Source of the DNA: Thermodesulfovibrio sp.
GTDB lineage: Bacteria > Nitrospirota > Thermodesulfovibrionia > Thermodesulfovibrionales > UBA6898
Reading direction: 5' to 3'
NCBI GenBank assembly: GCA_013824615.1
Contig: PNOC01000009.1
Location: forward strand, 21,598-85,597
DNA length: 64,000 nucleotides
Both the position numbers and the translations under genes were made by a program. Under the pieces are notes generated by a model that saw nothing but the letters and a program-made list of their open reading frames with translations, had not been told where the DNA came from and did no database searches. Within the stretch, counting starts at the first letter, position 1; each line of letters opens with the position of its first letter. Below are positions 52,573 to 60,981 of the stretch, piece by piece.

Positions 52573-53532
52573 TTATAAGTTGCCTGCTAATTCCTCACCC
52601 GTCGACACCTCTACCCGGTTCCGCCCTGTCTGTTTTGCACGGTAGAGCGCAATGTCAGCACAGCGTATCACCTGGTCCTCATTTTTTATATTGCTGTTCG
52701 GCATTCCGCCGATACCTATGCTGACCGTAATCGCCTCATTAATATCAGGAAACGGATAACGGGCGATAGTCACCAGCATGCGTTCGGCAACAACCCTTGC
52801 ATTGTTCAGGTCAGTATTCGGGAGCACCACCATAAATTCCTCACCCCCGAACCGCGAAGCAGTATCAATCTCCCGGACGCTCTTGAGGATAAGAGAGGAG
52901 ACCACCTTCAACACCGCATCTCCTGCATTATGGCCGTAACTATCATTCACCCGTTTGAAATGGTCTATATCGATCATGATCAGGGAAAAAGGTGTGCCGT
53001 AGCGCTTGGCCCTTTCGAATTCGCTCGTCAGGGTATCATGAAATTTTCTGCGGTTATACAACCCTGTCAGGGCATCCGTAATGGCCATGTAATTGACCTT
53101 ATCCAGGAGTTCTTCCATCTGTTTGTTCTTCATCCGCAGTTCGTCCTGAAGGGCCTTGGTGCGGAGCGAAGCATAGATCCTGGCATTCAACTCAAGTTCA
53201 TTGTAGGGCTTGGGTAGATAATCATCAGCGCCGATCTGGAGCCCGGATATCTTGTCCGACAACTCTTTCTTGATCGTCAGCATGATGACCGGAATCCCCT
53301 TGGCAGTTTCATCGAGTTTCAGCCAGCGGCAGACTTCATAACCATCAAGTCCCGGCAGGATCACGTCGAGCAGGATAATATCAGGTTTCAGGGATTTGAC
53401 GAGCTTGATCGCATTGATACCGTCCTGTGCCCAGAATACCTCATAGCCGGTATCCCTGAGAATCGCCTCTGTTGCGCGAGCCTGGATAGGATCATCTTCT
53501 ACTAATAAAACCTTGGCCTTTGACAACCTCAA
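52573..53532 (-). CDS. Response regulator with GGDEF output (PleD-like diguanylate cyclase)
   Basis: A 319-residue protein with a receiver domain (about 5-125; acceptor Asp in ILLDVILPGLDGYEVC, KPY conserved) and a GGDEF domain (about 150-315) whose active site reads RFGGEEFMVV. An RxxD inhibition site (REID) lies five residues before it. Phosphorylation should promote dimerisation and c-di-GMP synthesis. The cognate kinase is not adjacent; candidates are the two orphan kinases in the window. Confidence 0.95.
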   Translation of the reverse strand: MRLSKAKVLLVEDDPIQARATEAILRDTGYEVFWAQDGINAIKLVKSLKPDIILLDVILPGLDGYEVCRWLKLDETAKGIPVIMLTIKKELSDKISGLQIGADDYLPKPYNELELNARIYASLRTKALQDELRMKNKQMEELLDKVNYMAITDALTGLYNRRKFHDTLTSEFERAKRYGTPFSLIMIDIDHFKRVNDSYGHNAGDAVLKVVSSLILKSVREIDTASRFGGEEFMVVLPNTDLNNARVVAERMLVTIARYPFPDINEAITVSIGIGGMPNSNIKNEDQVIRCADIALYRAKQTGRNRVEVSTGEELAGNL

Positions 53533-53633
53533 CCTCCCGGAACGTCTCTAAAAATAGCACGAACTGTCAACATATTCAAGCCTTTTAAGCTTCCGGCTTC
53601 TCTGCCACCCCGACCGGGATGGAATCAGCAGCG

Positions 53634-54149
53634 TCAGAGGCTGCTGGCAACAATCTGCCCGGTGTCTTCAGCCACAAGATGACAATAGACCAGCAGCTTT
53701 TTCTTTTCAAGCACAGATTCCGCCCTGGCCCTGGCGCGGTTGGCAATCTTCCGCAGGGTCTCAAACCGTTTGCCGTAGTAAAGCCACGGAAAGATATCAT
53801 TAATGTCAGCGTTTCTGAACGGCAGCAGTTCAGTCTCGCCGATGCCGTTTTTCTTCAGGAGCCCGAGGACATCGACTAGGAGCGGCCGCCGTGAAGTCCA
53901 GAGGGCAACTTTCAACATAGTCTCCCAGCCTGCGGCGATATGCAGTTTGGTGAGATCTTCAGTGACCGAGGAGGCAGCCGCCCCGAGTATATCGTCACCG
54001 GCCATGCGATAGCAGGCCTCGTTAATCGTGAAGAGCTGCCGGTGGGCCTTTGCCGCAGCCTCACCATCACAGATGACTATCTCGGACACCGAATCAGAAG
54101 TCTGTCCAGATGCCTGTCCCGAAGTCTTTATGCAGCCAGCCGGTTCCAC
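53634..54149 (-). CDS. Unknown protein, probable lipoprotein with a disrupted or rare start
   Basis: 171 residues from a GTG at 54149. I do not recognise the family; the body is helical and ends in a basic region (RKIANRARARAESVLEKKK). Upstream in the same frame the codons give RIWLLLWYCIAVEPAGC, a convincing lipoprotein signal with lipobox PAGC, back to the stop of the PstS-like gene, yet no ATG/GTG/TTG is in frame before it. An ATG at about 54188 with a GGTGAGCGG site in front is one base out of frame. Either a single-base deletion broke the signal or a rare start is used. It follows the PstS-like gene closely. Confidence 0.6.
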   Translation of the reverse strand: MEPAGCIKTSGQASGQTSDSVSEIVICDGEAAAKAHRQLFTINEACYRMAGDDILGAAASSVTEDLTKLHIAAGWETMLKVALWTSRRPLLVDVLGLLKKNGIGETELLPFRNADINDIFPWLYYGKRFETLRKIANRARARAESVLEKKKLLVYCHLVAEDTGQIVASSL

Positions 54150-54212
54150 GGCTATACAATACCATAATAGGAGCCATATTCGGGCAACATACCGCTCACC
54201 GGTCAGGCCCGC

Positions 54213-55034
54213 TTACTTGACAGGAACGGCGCCGTTAGTCTCTATAAGTTTTTTGCCTTTGGGACCCTTGATGAAATCGATGAAGCCTTTGGAAGCTCCG
54301 GACGGCTTTCCTTTGGTAACAAGCCGGTAACTCTGCAGTATTTTGTATTTTCCTGACCTTATATTTTCGCTGCTCGGCTCAATGCCGTCGAGCTTCAACG
54401 CAATAATCGCACCATTGGAGTTATCCACAGTCGCGGTATCGGTAAACCCTATGGCCTTCGAATTTGAAAGGGCCTTGGCTGTCTGTGGAGAGGTCGGGAC
54501 CACCACAATAGTATCCGCCTCTTTAAGGTTCTTGAAGCAGGAAATGTTCTTTCTTATTACTTCTTTTGTGGCATCTTTTTCTGATTTTGACAGGGCCACC
54601 ACCGCACCCTCACTACCGCCCAACTCACTCCATTTTTTTATCTTGCCCTCGTAGACCTTGCAGAGGTTCTCGCTGGATATCTCATGAAGAGAGAGGTTTT
54701 TATTGGCCCCGACCACAACCCCCACGCGGGCAATTTCAGTCGTTTCCAGTCCAAGGGACAACTCCTCATCTTTCAGAGGCCTGTTGGCCATGCCGATTTC
54801 GAGTTCTCCCTTGGCAGCACCCATGATGCCACCCGCAGACTGAATAGAGGCCTGGCTCACCACAACGAGAACATCACTGTGGTCAGCCATATAGACCTTG
54901 GCCAGTTCGGTAAGCAGGGGTATCATGCCCCCTGATCCCGCAAGCCTTACTTTTCCCTTTTCTGCCGCAGATACCGAGCCAACAGTAAAAGCGATAATTA
55001 CAAAAAAAATAGTCAACAAACCGTACTTTTTCAT
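54213..55034 (-). CDS. PstS-like substrate-binding protein
   Basis: A 273-residue exported binding protein (signal ending VSAAE) of the phosphate-binding PBP superfamily: RLAGSGGMIPLLTELAKVY, the SQASIQSAGGIMGAAKGELEIGMANRP segment and IEPSSENIRSGKYKILQSYRLVTKG. The ATG at 55034 follows AAGGAGAT. No Pst ABC transporter genes are in view, so it may sense or deliver an anion, or work with the next gene. Confidence 0.85.
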   Translation of the reverse strand: MKKYGLLTIFFVIIAFTVGSVSAAEKGKVRLAGSGGMIPLLTELAKVYMADHSDVLVVVSQASIQSAGGIMGAAKGELEIGMANRPLKDEELSLGLETTEIARVGVVVGANKNLSLHEISSENLCKVYEGKIKKWSELGGSEGAVVALSKSEKDATKEVIRKNISCFKNLKEADTIVVVPTSPQTAKALSNSKAIGFTDTATVDNSNGAIIALKLDGIEPSSENIRSGKYKILQSYRLVTKGKPSGASKGFIDFIKGPKGKKLIETNGAVPVK

Positions 55035-55099
55035 CAATCGATCTCCTTGTTTTTTGCAGGCTCTGCCTGCGTCATTATACAGACCCTCACAGGATCCCC

Positions 55100-56200
55100 T
55101 TAGACGTTGAAGAGGAAATGCATCACATCCCCGTTGTTCACAACATACTCCTTACCCTCGGTGCGCAGTTTGCCGGCAGTACGTGCTCCTGCCTCACCCC
55201 TGCCTTCAATATAATCGTCGAAAGCTATGACCTCCGCGCGAATAAAGCCGCGCTCAAAATCATCATGGATGACCGCTGCGGCCTTGGGTGCCTTCCACCC
55301 CCGCTCAATGGTCCAGGCCCGCACCTCTTTCACGCCGGCCGTAAAATAGCTGATCAGGCCGAGGGCATGATACCCGTGGTTGATGATCTGGTCGAGCCCG
55401 CTTTCAGACTGGCCGAGGGATTCCAGAAACTCCGTCCGCTCAACGTCACTCAAGCCGGCCATCTCCTCCTCGATCTTGGCGCAGATCTTCACCATTTCAG
55501 CGTTATGCCCCTCTGCAAAGGAACGGACTTTTTTGACGTACTCGTTATCCTCACTCAGGCCGGCCTCATCCACATTGGCGGCATAGATCACCGGCTTGAG
55601 GGAGATAAGCCGCGTCTCCTTTGTCAGTTCCTCAAAAATCTCGGATTCTTTCTCGGCAAAGAGAATGGCCGGAGAGCCGGTATTGAGGTGGTCGAGCAGC
55701 TTTCTGGCAATATCGAAAAGCGGCTGGAGTTTCTTGTCAGTTTTGGATTGTTTTTCGAGACGCGCTATTCTGTTTTCGAGCGTCTGGATGTCGGCAAGGA
55801 CGAGTTCCGTATTGATCACGTCGATATCCCGCAGAGGGTCGACCGAACCGTCCACATGGATAATGGAGTCGTCCTCAAAACAGCGCACCACATGCACAAT
55901 GGCAGACGTCTCTCGTATATGCGAAAGGAACTGGTTGCCAAGGCCCTCACCTTTTGAAGCCCCCTTTACCAGTCCCGCAATATCGGTAAACTCCACAATC
56001 GCATTCTGAACCCTCTGAGGGTGTACAATCTCTGATAACTGGTCCAGTCGCCTGTCCGGCACGGCAACGATTGCCTTGTTCGGCTCTATGGTGCAGAACG
56101 GATAATTTGCAGCCATGGCCGTCTGGTTTTTGGTAAGTGCGTTAAACAGCGTCGATTTCCCCACATTGGGGAGTCCGACAATCCCGATACTTAAAGCCAT
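55100..56200 (-). CDS. ychF: Ribosome-associated GTPase/ATPase YchF (OLA1-type)
   Basis: A 366-residue Obg-family P-loop protein binding ATP as well as GTP. G1 is [15 protein letters not shown]3 is [12 protein letters not shown], and the G4-equivalent position reads YAANVDE in place of NKXD, the YchF feature that relaxes guanine specificity. The C-terminal TGS domain ends with [25 protein letters not shown]. Conserved length. Confidence 0.97.
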   Translation of the reverse strand: MALSIGIVGLPNVGKSTLFNALTKNQTAMAANYPFCTIEPNKAIVAVPDRRLDQLSEIVHPQRVQNAIVEFTDIAGLVKGASKGEGLGNQFLSHIRETSAIVHVVRCFEDDSIIHVDGSVDPLRDIDVINTELVLADIQTLENRIARLEKQSKTDKKLQPLFDIARKLLDHLNTGSPAILFAEKESEIFEELTKETRLISLKPVIYAANVDEAGLSEDNEYVKKVRSFAEGHNAEMVKICAKIEEEMAGLSDVERTEFLESLGQSESGLDQIINHGYHALGLISYFTAGVKEVRAWTIERGWKAPKAAAVIHDDFERGFIRAEVIAFDDYIEGRGEAGARTAGKLRTEGKEYVVNNGDVMHFLFNV

Positions 56201-56371
56201 TCTATTCTCCTCTGTCTGAATCTGTTATAGTCATTGCGACGAAAGCGCACGTCTCCGCCAAGGGGCTGAAAGATCAGCATTAAGTTTAACAGATACGAAC
56301 GTAGAAGAGCCATTACCTTTGCTTATAAAACAGGGCCACGTCCCTGAACTGCATGATGAACACTTCACGAA

Positions 56372-59300
56372 CTAATTGCAGGCATTGACCGGGAAGTATG
56401 CAGGATTCGGCGGCCCCATGCGCCTGTCCCTGGCATCCTTGACCTGCCATATGATCGTATAATTGCCGCTGTTCTGATAGGTATGGTTAGCCTGCGACCA
56501 GGTGCCCCATGCTGAAAACGATGTCATCGGAGAGCTGTCGCCCCAGTCAAAAAAGAAGGTGTAGGGCGATGAGTCCGTATAGGGGCTGTCATTGTCGACC
56601 CGCACGGTTACCGTGCAGGTGCTGCCGGACGGCACCTGGTTCGCAAGAGTCATCGACGACCAGAAATGATTATATGACCAGTCATCCCGGTTGACTGCCG
56701 GAATCTGAGAAGCGTGGCAAGTATTACCGGAGCATCTGCCGCCTGTGCTGTTGGTATAGGCCCTGAAGGTGTACCAGAATGAACTGCCCGAGACATCAAA
56801 CTTCCCATTGGCATGCCTGCTCTTGTCCTTTATGTTGCAGATTCTGGAACCATTGTCACAGGCATCCACCGTGGCGGAATGGCATACATTGCAGGTGTAG
56901 TTCAGTTCATACACATGCCGTTGATGCGCATCGTGGCGGATATTCCACATATGGCAGTTATTACAGACGTAGCTGTCGCCCTGAGGATCCGGACTTGTAC
57001 GGTCCCACTTTGCCGAGGTATTCTCCAGAGGGAACATGGCCTGATTCGTAATGTATGCCCCGTTACTGTGACAGTATGTATTCGCGCATGTGCCGTCGGT
57101 CCAGCTGAATGTCCGGTCAGGGTTGTTCAGGCCGGCAGCTGCCGGGACTCCGCGATTGTAGGTACCACTGGTTGGCAGAGGAGTAGTATCCTGCATCGCA
57201 GAGTACTCAATAGCCACATCCGCAATCTGACCGCCTCCCACCGCAAACCACGGCCCACTGAAATGCCTGACATAACCTGAAGACGCAGCGTGGCATATAC
57301 CGCAGTTGAACCGGTATTCTGAGGCAGTAGAATTATTGGAGGCCCACTGGTTTACTGCAATCACCGGCGATTCGTAGTGCCGGCTATGGGCACCGGCAAG
57401 TGCATTGTTTGCGCTATGGCAGGAGTTGCAGTCAAGAGCACCGGGCGCACCCCAGATCGGGGTTGTCGAATCCCCGTGGCAATAGGTGTTCGAACAACTG
57501 CCATATCCGTCTCCGGGTTTTGGTGTGCCGCTATAGGACCCCCATCGGCTGTTAACCGGACTAAAAGTTATATCCACCTGGCCATTCACATGTTTCCGCT
57601 GTCCTTCGGCAGTGTGGCATTTCTTGCACGTGTCATTTTCAGCAGGGTTGAGGTCATGACAGGCAGTGCACCCGGATGTATTTCCATGCGTCGTGTGGCT
57701 GCCGCTTGACATCAGAAATGTAGTCCAATACCACATGTTATGGTCAGAGGATTTGCCATGGCATGAACCGCAGCCGGCAAATGAAGCTCCCCATTGTTTT
57801 GAAGCATAGCGGTCCGGAGCACCGACACCTCCGTTCGGCTGTGCATTGGAATGACAGTAATTGTTTGTACACGTGCCGCCCGTTGTTGAATATGAATAGG
57901 TGAAAGAAGCCCAGCTCCCGGCGTTAACGTTGTATAAACCGTTGACATGATTTGATGTATTTGTGATAGACGTCCCGTCTGCCGTGGTCTGCGAATGACA
58001 GAAGTTGCATGTATAGTCAGTCGGCGCAGCAGCCATTGTGGTGAGCGCGTGTTCCCGATGAGAATTGACCTTCGGCAGACCGTTTGAATACCAGGGCGGA
58101 GACCCGTGACAGCTATCACAGGTCAGAGAAGACGTGCCCCATGTCGGAGAGACATTCGCCGACAGGCTTCCGGTCGAAACCGATGTCCCATTCCCATGGC
58201 AGTATGTATTGGAGCACCTTCCGTACCCGTCTCCTGGTTCAGGGGTGCCGCTGTAGGATGCCGAGCCGCCCGCATCAAAGGCCGGATCAAAACCCATATC
58301 CACCTGATAGTTGGCATGTTTGGCATATTCGGTCGTTGCATGGAAGTTGTGGCAGCTCGAACAGCTCAGTGAAATAGACCGATCCCATGAATGACAGATG
58401 ACACACTTATAGATATCACTTGTCGTAAAATTATACGCGAGGTGTGCGGTATGGCTTCCGGATGCTATCAGCGCACCATGGCCTCCGGCGTGGCACGAGC
58501 CACACTCTGCAGTGCCCGACCCCCACGAGGGATTCGTATAAACCGAAGGACTGCCAATGCCACCCTCGGGCTGAACATTTGAATGGCAGTAGACATTGCT
58601 GCAGGACCCGAAGGCCCGGGGGGTCGTCCCGTTTGTCGGCTTTGCAGCTCCGGCGGGTATGCTGTACACAGCCCCTGCAACCCTCTGGTCAGCAGGATCA
58701 AATTTATAATCCACGTAGCCGTTTGCGTGCCTGCTCTTATCCGCAATCGTGTAACTTGAAGGTGAGCTGCCGACAACTATGTCCTTGTGACAGAGGGTGC
58801 AGGAAAATCCATAGTATGCCAGATCAGTGTGTGCGCCATGCTTCCCGCTTGCAGGTGTCAGGATGTTCGAAGCGTTGTGGCAGGTGCCGCATGCTCCGCT
58901 GGCCGTACTGCCCCACTTCGGAGAAGCATTTTTACCGCTGCCGGAATAGTTGCCGTGGCAGTAGATATTTGAGCAGGTCTTCGTCCCGCCTGTGGTGACT
59001 GCCGTGCCGTTTCTTCCTTCATAGGTATATCCATTAATGAGAGCCTGCCCGTCATATGACCCGCCGCCGGTGCCGAACATGTTGAAGCCGATCTGTATCC
59101 TGTTGTTGCCGCTCACCGGCGTTACCGGCATCCCCTGGTTGTGACAGGTGTCACAGGAGTAGTTCATCCCTGCAGACGTCGCATGCTTCCCATGCGCTCC
59201 GGCGGTTGTCGACCCGGTGGGCAGAGGGGTTGAGACCAGGCCTGAGGCGTCCACCGGCGGGAAGGCATGGCAGGCTGAACATGACGGCTTGAAGCCCTCG

Positions 59301-60148
59301 TCATGACCGTGGCAGGCAGTACAGACTGCAGAAGGCTCAAGATGGTCTGCCACCCCTCCAACCGCGGCAGCAGAAACCAGGGTGTGACAGACATAACAGA
59401 CGCTTTCGCCCGTATGAGCTGAGTCCCCCGGCCCCCGTGTCCCCCCCGGCCTGAACATCTTCACATTCAGAGACCCGACCCTTGCAGCCCCGGGATTGAC
59501 ATACTGTATCTGATCCTTGATATTACGCGCATAGACTATTGCATAGGAGGTGCCCGGCCCTGCCTTCGGAAAGACAGCCCCGGTGCCCACCTTGCCCTTA
59601 ACCGCAACCTGGGACTGGCCGTTGGTGAGTGTCTTGATCTTATAGAGAAAATTCCGATATGCCGTGTTCGGAATCAGGTAATACCCCTGATATTCAGCCC
59701 CCAGAGGCGCCGACAGCGTGACAGCGGTCTGGTTCGCTGACGTCTGCCATGCTCCCACCGCTGACACGGTCCCGGTAGCAACGTAGCTGATCGTTCCCCA
59801 GCGTTTACTCTGCATCTGGTAATGGGGGTTGTGGCAGTTCACGCACTCGACTATCCAGCCGCCCAAGGTCTGCCAGAGGCTGCTTTCGGTTGACGTTGCT
59901 GAATGCGTTTTATAGAGGGTATGACACTGCGTGCATCTGAGGTTATTGACCGTATTGTCGCCGCTGCCGGAGGACATCCATGGCGGCGGAGCACCTGCAC
60001 CACTGGTGTAGTGACAGTTGCCGCAACCTACTGCATTCTCGTGTGTATGTGGAGGGTCATAGGCCCCCCATGTCCCGTCAGGATTCAAGAGCATCACGAT
60101 GCATACACCCAGCAATACGCCGATAGTCCTTGTCTTGATTCTCAGCAT
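56372..60148 (-). CDS. Giant multihaem c-type cytochrome (about 28 haem motifs) with PKD-like C-terminus
   Basis: A 1258-residue exported protein (signal peptide ending TWGAY). I count 21 CXXCH motifs and 7 CX4CH motifs (CSNIYCH, CSNVYCH, CSNTYCH twice, CTNNYCH, CANTYCH, CSGNTCH), the C4xC/C2xCH repeat type known from Geobacter. A beta-rich segment (about 115-215) has no haem motif. The last about 90 residues (TVTVRVDNDSPYTDSSPYTF, FDWGDSSPM) form a PKD-like domain with no haem motifs. Such proteins are periplasmic or outer-surface electron conduits. No porin or partner genes are adjacent. AGGGGG precedes the ATG. Confidence 0.9.
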   Translation of the reverse strand: MLRIKTRTIGVLLGVCIVMLLNPDGTWGAYDPPHTHENAVGCGNCHYTSGAGAPPPWMSSGSGDNTVNNLRCTQCHTLYKTHSATSTESSLWQTLGGWIVECVNCHNPHYQMQSKRWGTISYVATGTVSAVGAWQTSANQTAVTLSAPLGAEYQGYYLIPNTAYRNFLYKIKTLTNGQSQVAVKGKVGTGAVFPKAGPGTSYAIVYARNIKDQIQYVNPGAARVGSLNVKMFRPGGTRGPGDSAHTGESVCYVCHTLVSAAAVGGVADHLEPSAVCTACHGHDEGFKPSCSACHAFPPVDASGLVSTPLPTGSTTAGAHGKHATSAGMNYSCDTCHNQGMPVTPVSGNNRIQIGFNMFGTGGGSYDGQALINGYTYEGRNGTAVTTGGTKTCSNIYCHGNYSGSGKNASPKWGSTASGACGTCHNASNILTPASGKHGAHTDLAYYGFSCTLCHKDIVVGSSPSSYTIADKSRHANGYVDYKFDPADQRVAGAVYSIPAGAAKPTNGTTPRAFGSCSNVYCHSNVQPEGGIGSPSVYTNPSWGSGTAECGSCHAGGHGALIASGSHTAHLAYNFTTSDIYKCVICHSWDRSISLSCSSCHNFHATTEYAKHANYQVDMGFDPAFDAGGSASYSGTPEPGDGYGRCSNTYCHGNGTSVSTGSLSANVSPTWGTSSLTCDSCHGSPPWYSNGLPKVNSHREHALTTMAAAPTDYTCNFCHSQTTADGTSITNTSNHVNGLYNVNAGSWASFTYSYSTTGGTCTNNYCHSNAQPNGGVGAPDRYASKQWGASFAGCGSCHGKSSDHNMWYWTTFLMSSGSHTTHGNTSGCTACHDLNPAENDTCKKCHTAEGQRKHVNGQVDITFSPVNSRWGSYSGTPKPGDGYGSCSNTYCHGDSTTPIWGAPGALDCNSCHSANNALAGAHSRHYESPVIAVNQWASNNSTASEYRFNCGICHAASSGYVRHFSGPWFAVGGGQIADVAIEYSAMQDTTPLPTSGTYNRGVPAAAGLNNPDRTFSWTDGTCANTYCHSNGAYITNQAMFPLENTSAKWDRTSPDPQGDSYVCNNCHMWNIRHDAHQRHVYELNYTCNVCHSATVDACDNGSRICNIKDKSRHANGKFDVSGSSFWYTFRAYTNSTGGRCSGNTCHASQIPAVNRDDWSYNHFWSSMTLANQVPSGSTCTVTVRVDNDSPYTDSSPYTFFFDWGDSSPMTSFSAWGTWSQANHTYQNSGNYTIIWQVKDARDRRMGPPNPAYFPVNACN

Positions 60149-60194
60149 CTAACCCCCTGCGGCCCTCATCTGCCATTAGAAACTCGCTCTGGAG

Positions 60195-60203
60195 ATTATA
60201 TCA
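60195..60203 (-). promoter_or_regulatory. Extended -10 promoter of the giant cytochrome gene
   Basis: The minus strand carries TGATATAAT, the extended -10 pattern TGnTATAAT, about 47 bases before the ATG at 60148. No good -35 box is seen. Confidence 0.45.
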
Positions 60204-60332
60204 GTCAAAGAGACGTTTTCCCAGACAGTTATACGGCGATTAGCATTATTTATATGACTGGCGGCCGCAGAACCCTCTTTTATGGTTTGATCCGGTTTTG
60301 GGTATACTATAAAAAACGTACATGTTATATAG

Positions 60333-60887
60333 ATGAATATCAAGACCATTGATTTTATTCTCAGGCAGGACTATTTCGATATCCGCAGTGCCCTGCACGG
60401 CATTCCGCACACCTGCCGGGTCATGTGTCATTGTCTCCTGCTCGGTGACATGCTGCGATCTGAGCGGGAAACGAAGCTGGCCGTATGCGCTGCCTTTATC
60501 CACGACATGGCCCGGAAACACGACGGCCGCTGCCATATGCATGGGACGTGGGCCGCTGAGAACAAACTGCCGCTGTTCAGGGAATTGTTTCTCTCGCTGG
60601 GTGTGGCCGGCAAAGACCTTGAAGAAATAAGGGTCAGCGTCTCTAACCATTCGTTACTTGAAGAACTCGCCCCGGATCACCCCTTTTATATGACAACAGC
60701 AATCCTGAAAGATGCGGATGCCCTTGACCGGGTCCGGCTTGGTGAGAATAATTTAAAGACGGATCTTCTGAGATTACCTGAAAGCAGGGAACTCATTGCC
60801 ATTTCCAGGGAGTTATACCACAGGACAAAGAACGAATCCGAGCCCGATTTTGAAAAAATTCTTATAATCGCCTGCTCGCTGCTGTAG
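60333..60887 (+). CDS. HD-domain phosphohydrolase-like protein
   Basis: A 184-residue cytoplasmic protein with the HD metal-binding set: H in GIPHTCRVM, HD in AAFIHDMARKHD, and D in ILKDADALDRVR. HD proteins hydrolyse nucleotides or phosphoesters; the substrate is not predictable. A TATACT box at 60303-60308 gives a leader of about 18 bases with no Shine-Dalgarno. It is divergent from the giant cytochrome. Confidence 0.85.
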   Translation: MNIKTIDFILRQDYFDIRSALHGIPHTCRVMCHCLLLGDMLRSERETKLAVCAAFIHDMARKHDGRCHMHGTWAAENKLPLFRELFLSLGVAGKDLEEIRVSVSNHSLLEELAPDHPFYMTTAILKDADALDRVRLGENNLKTDLLRLPESRELIAISRELYHRTKNESEPDFEKILIIACSLL

Positions 60888-60981
60888 TCAATTCATGGCC
60901 GCTATAGTCTTCCCGGTCATAGGCAATGCCTTGCCCGGCATATCTTGATAGTCTGCTCATTCAGTGATATCTTAAGATGAT

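Noticed and set aside
55118..55957. Open frame of 279 codons on the plus strand inside ychF
   Set aside because: Antisense to ychF, which is complete and conserved.
58444..58998. Cysteine-rich plus-strand frames inside the giant cytochrome
   Set aside because: They arise from the repetitive CXXCH coding of the minus-strand gene and have no independent support.
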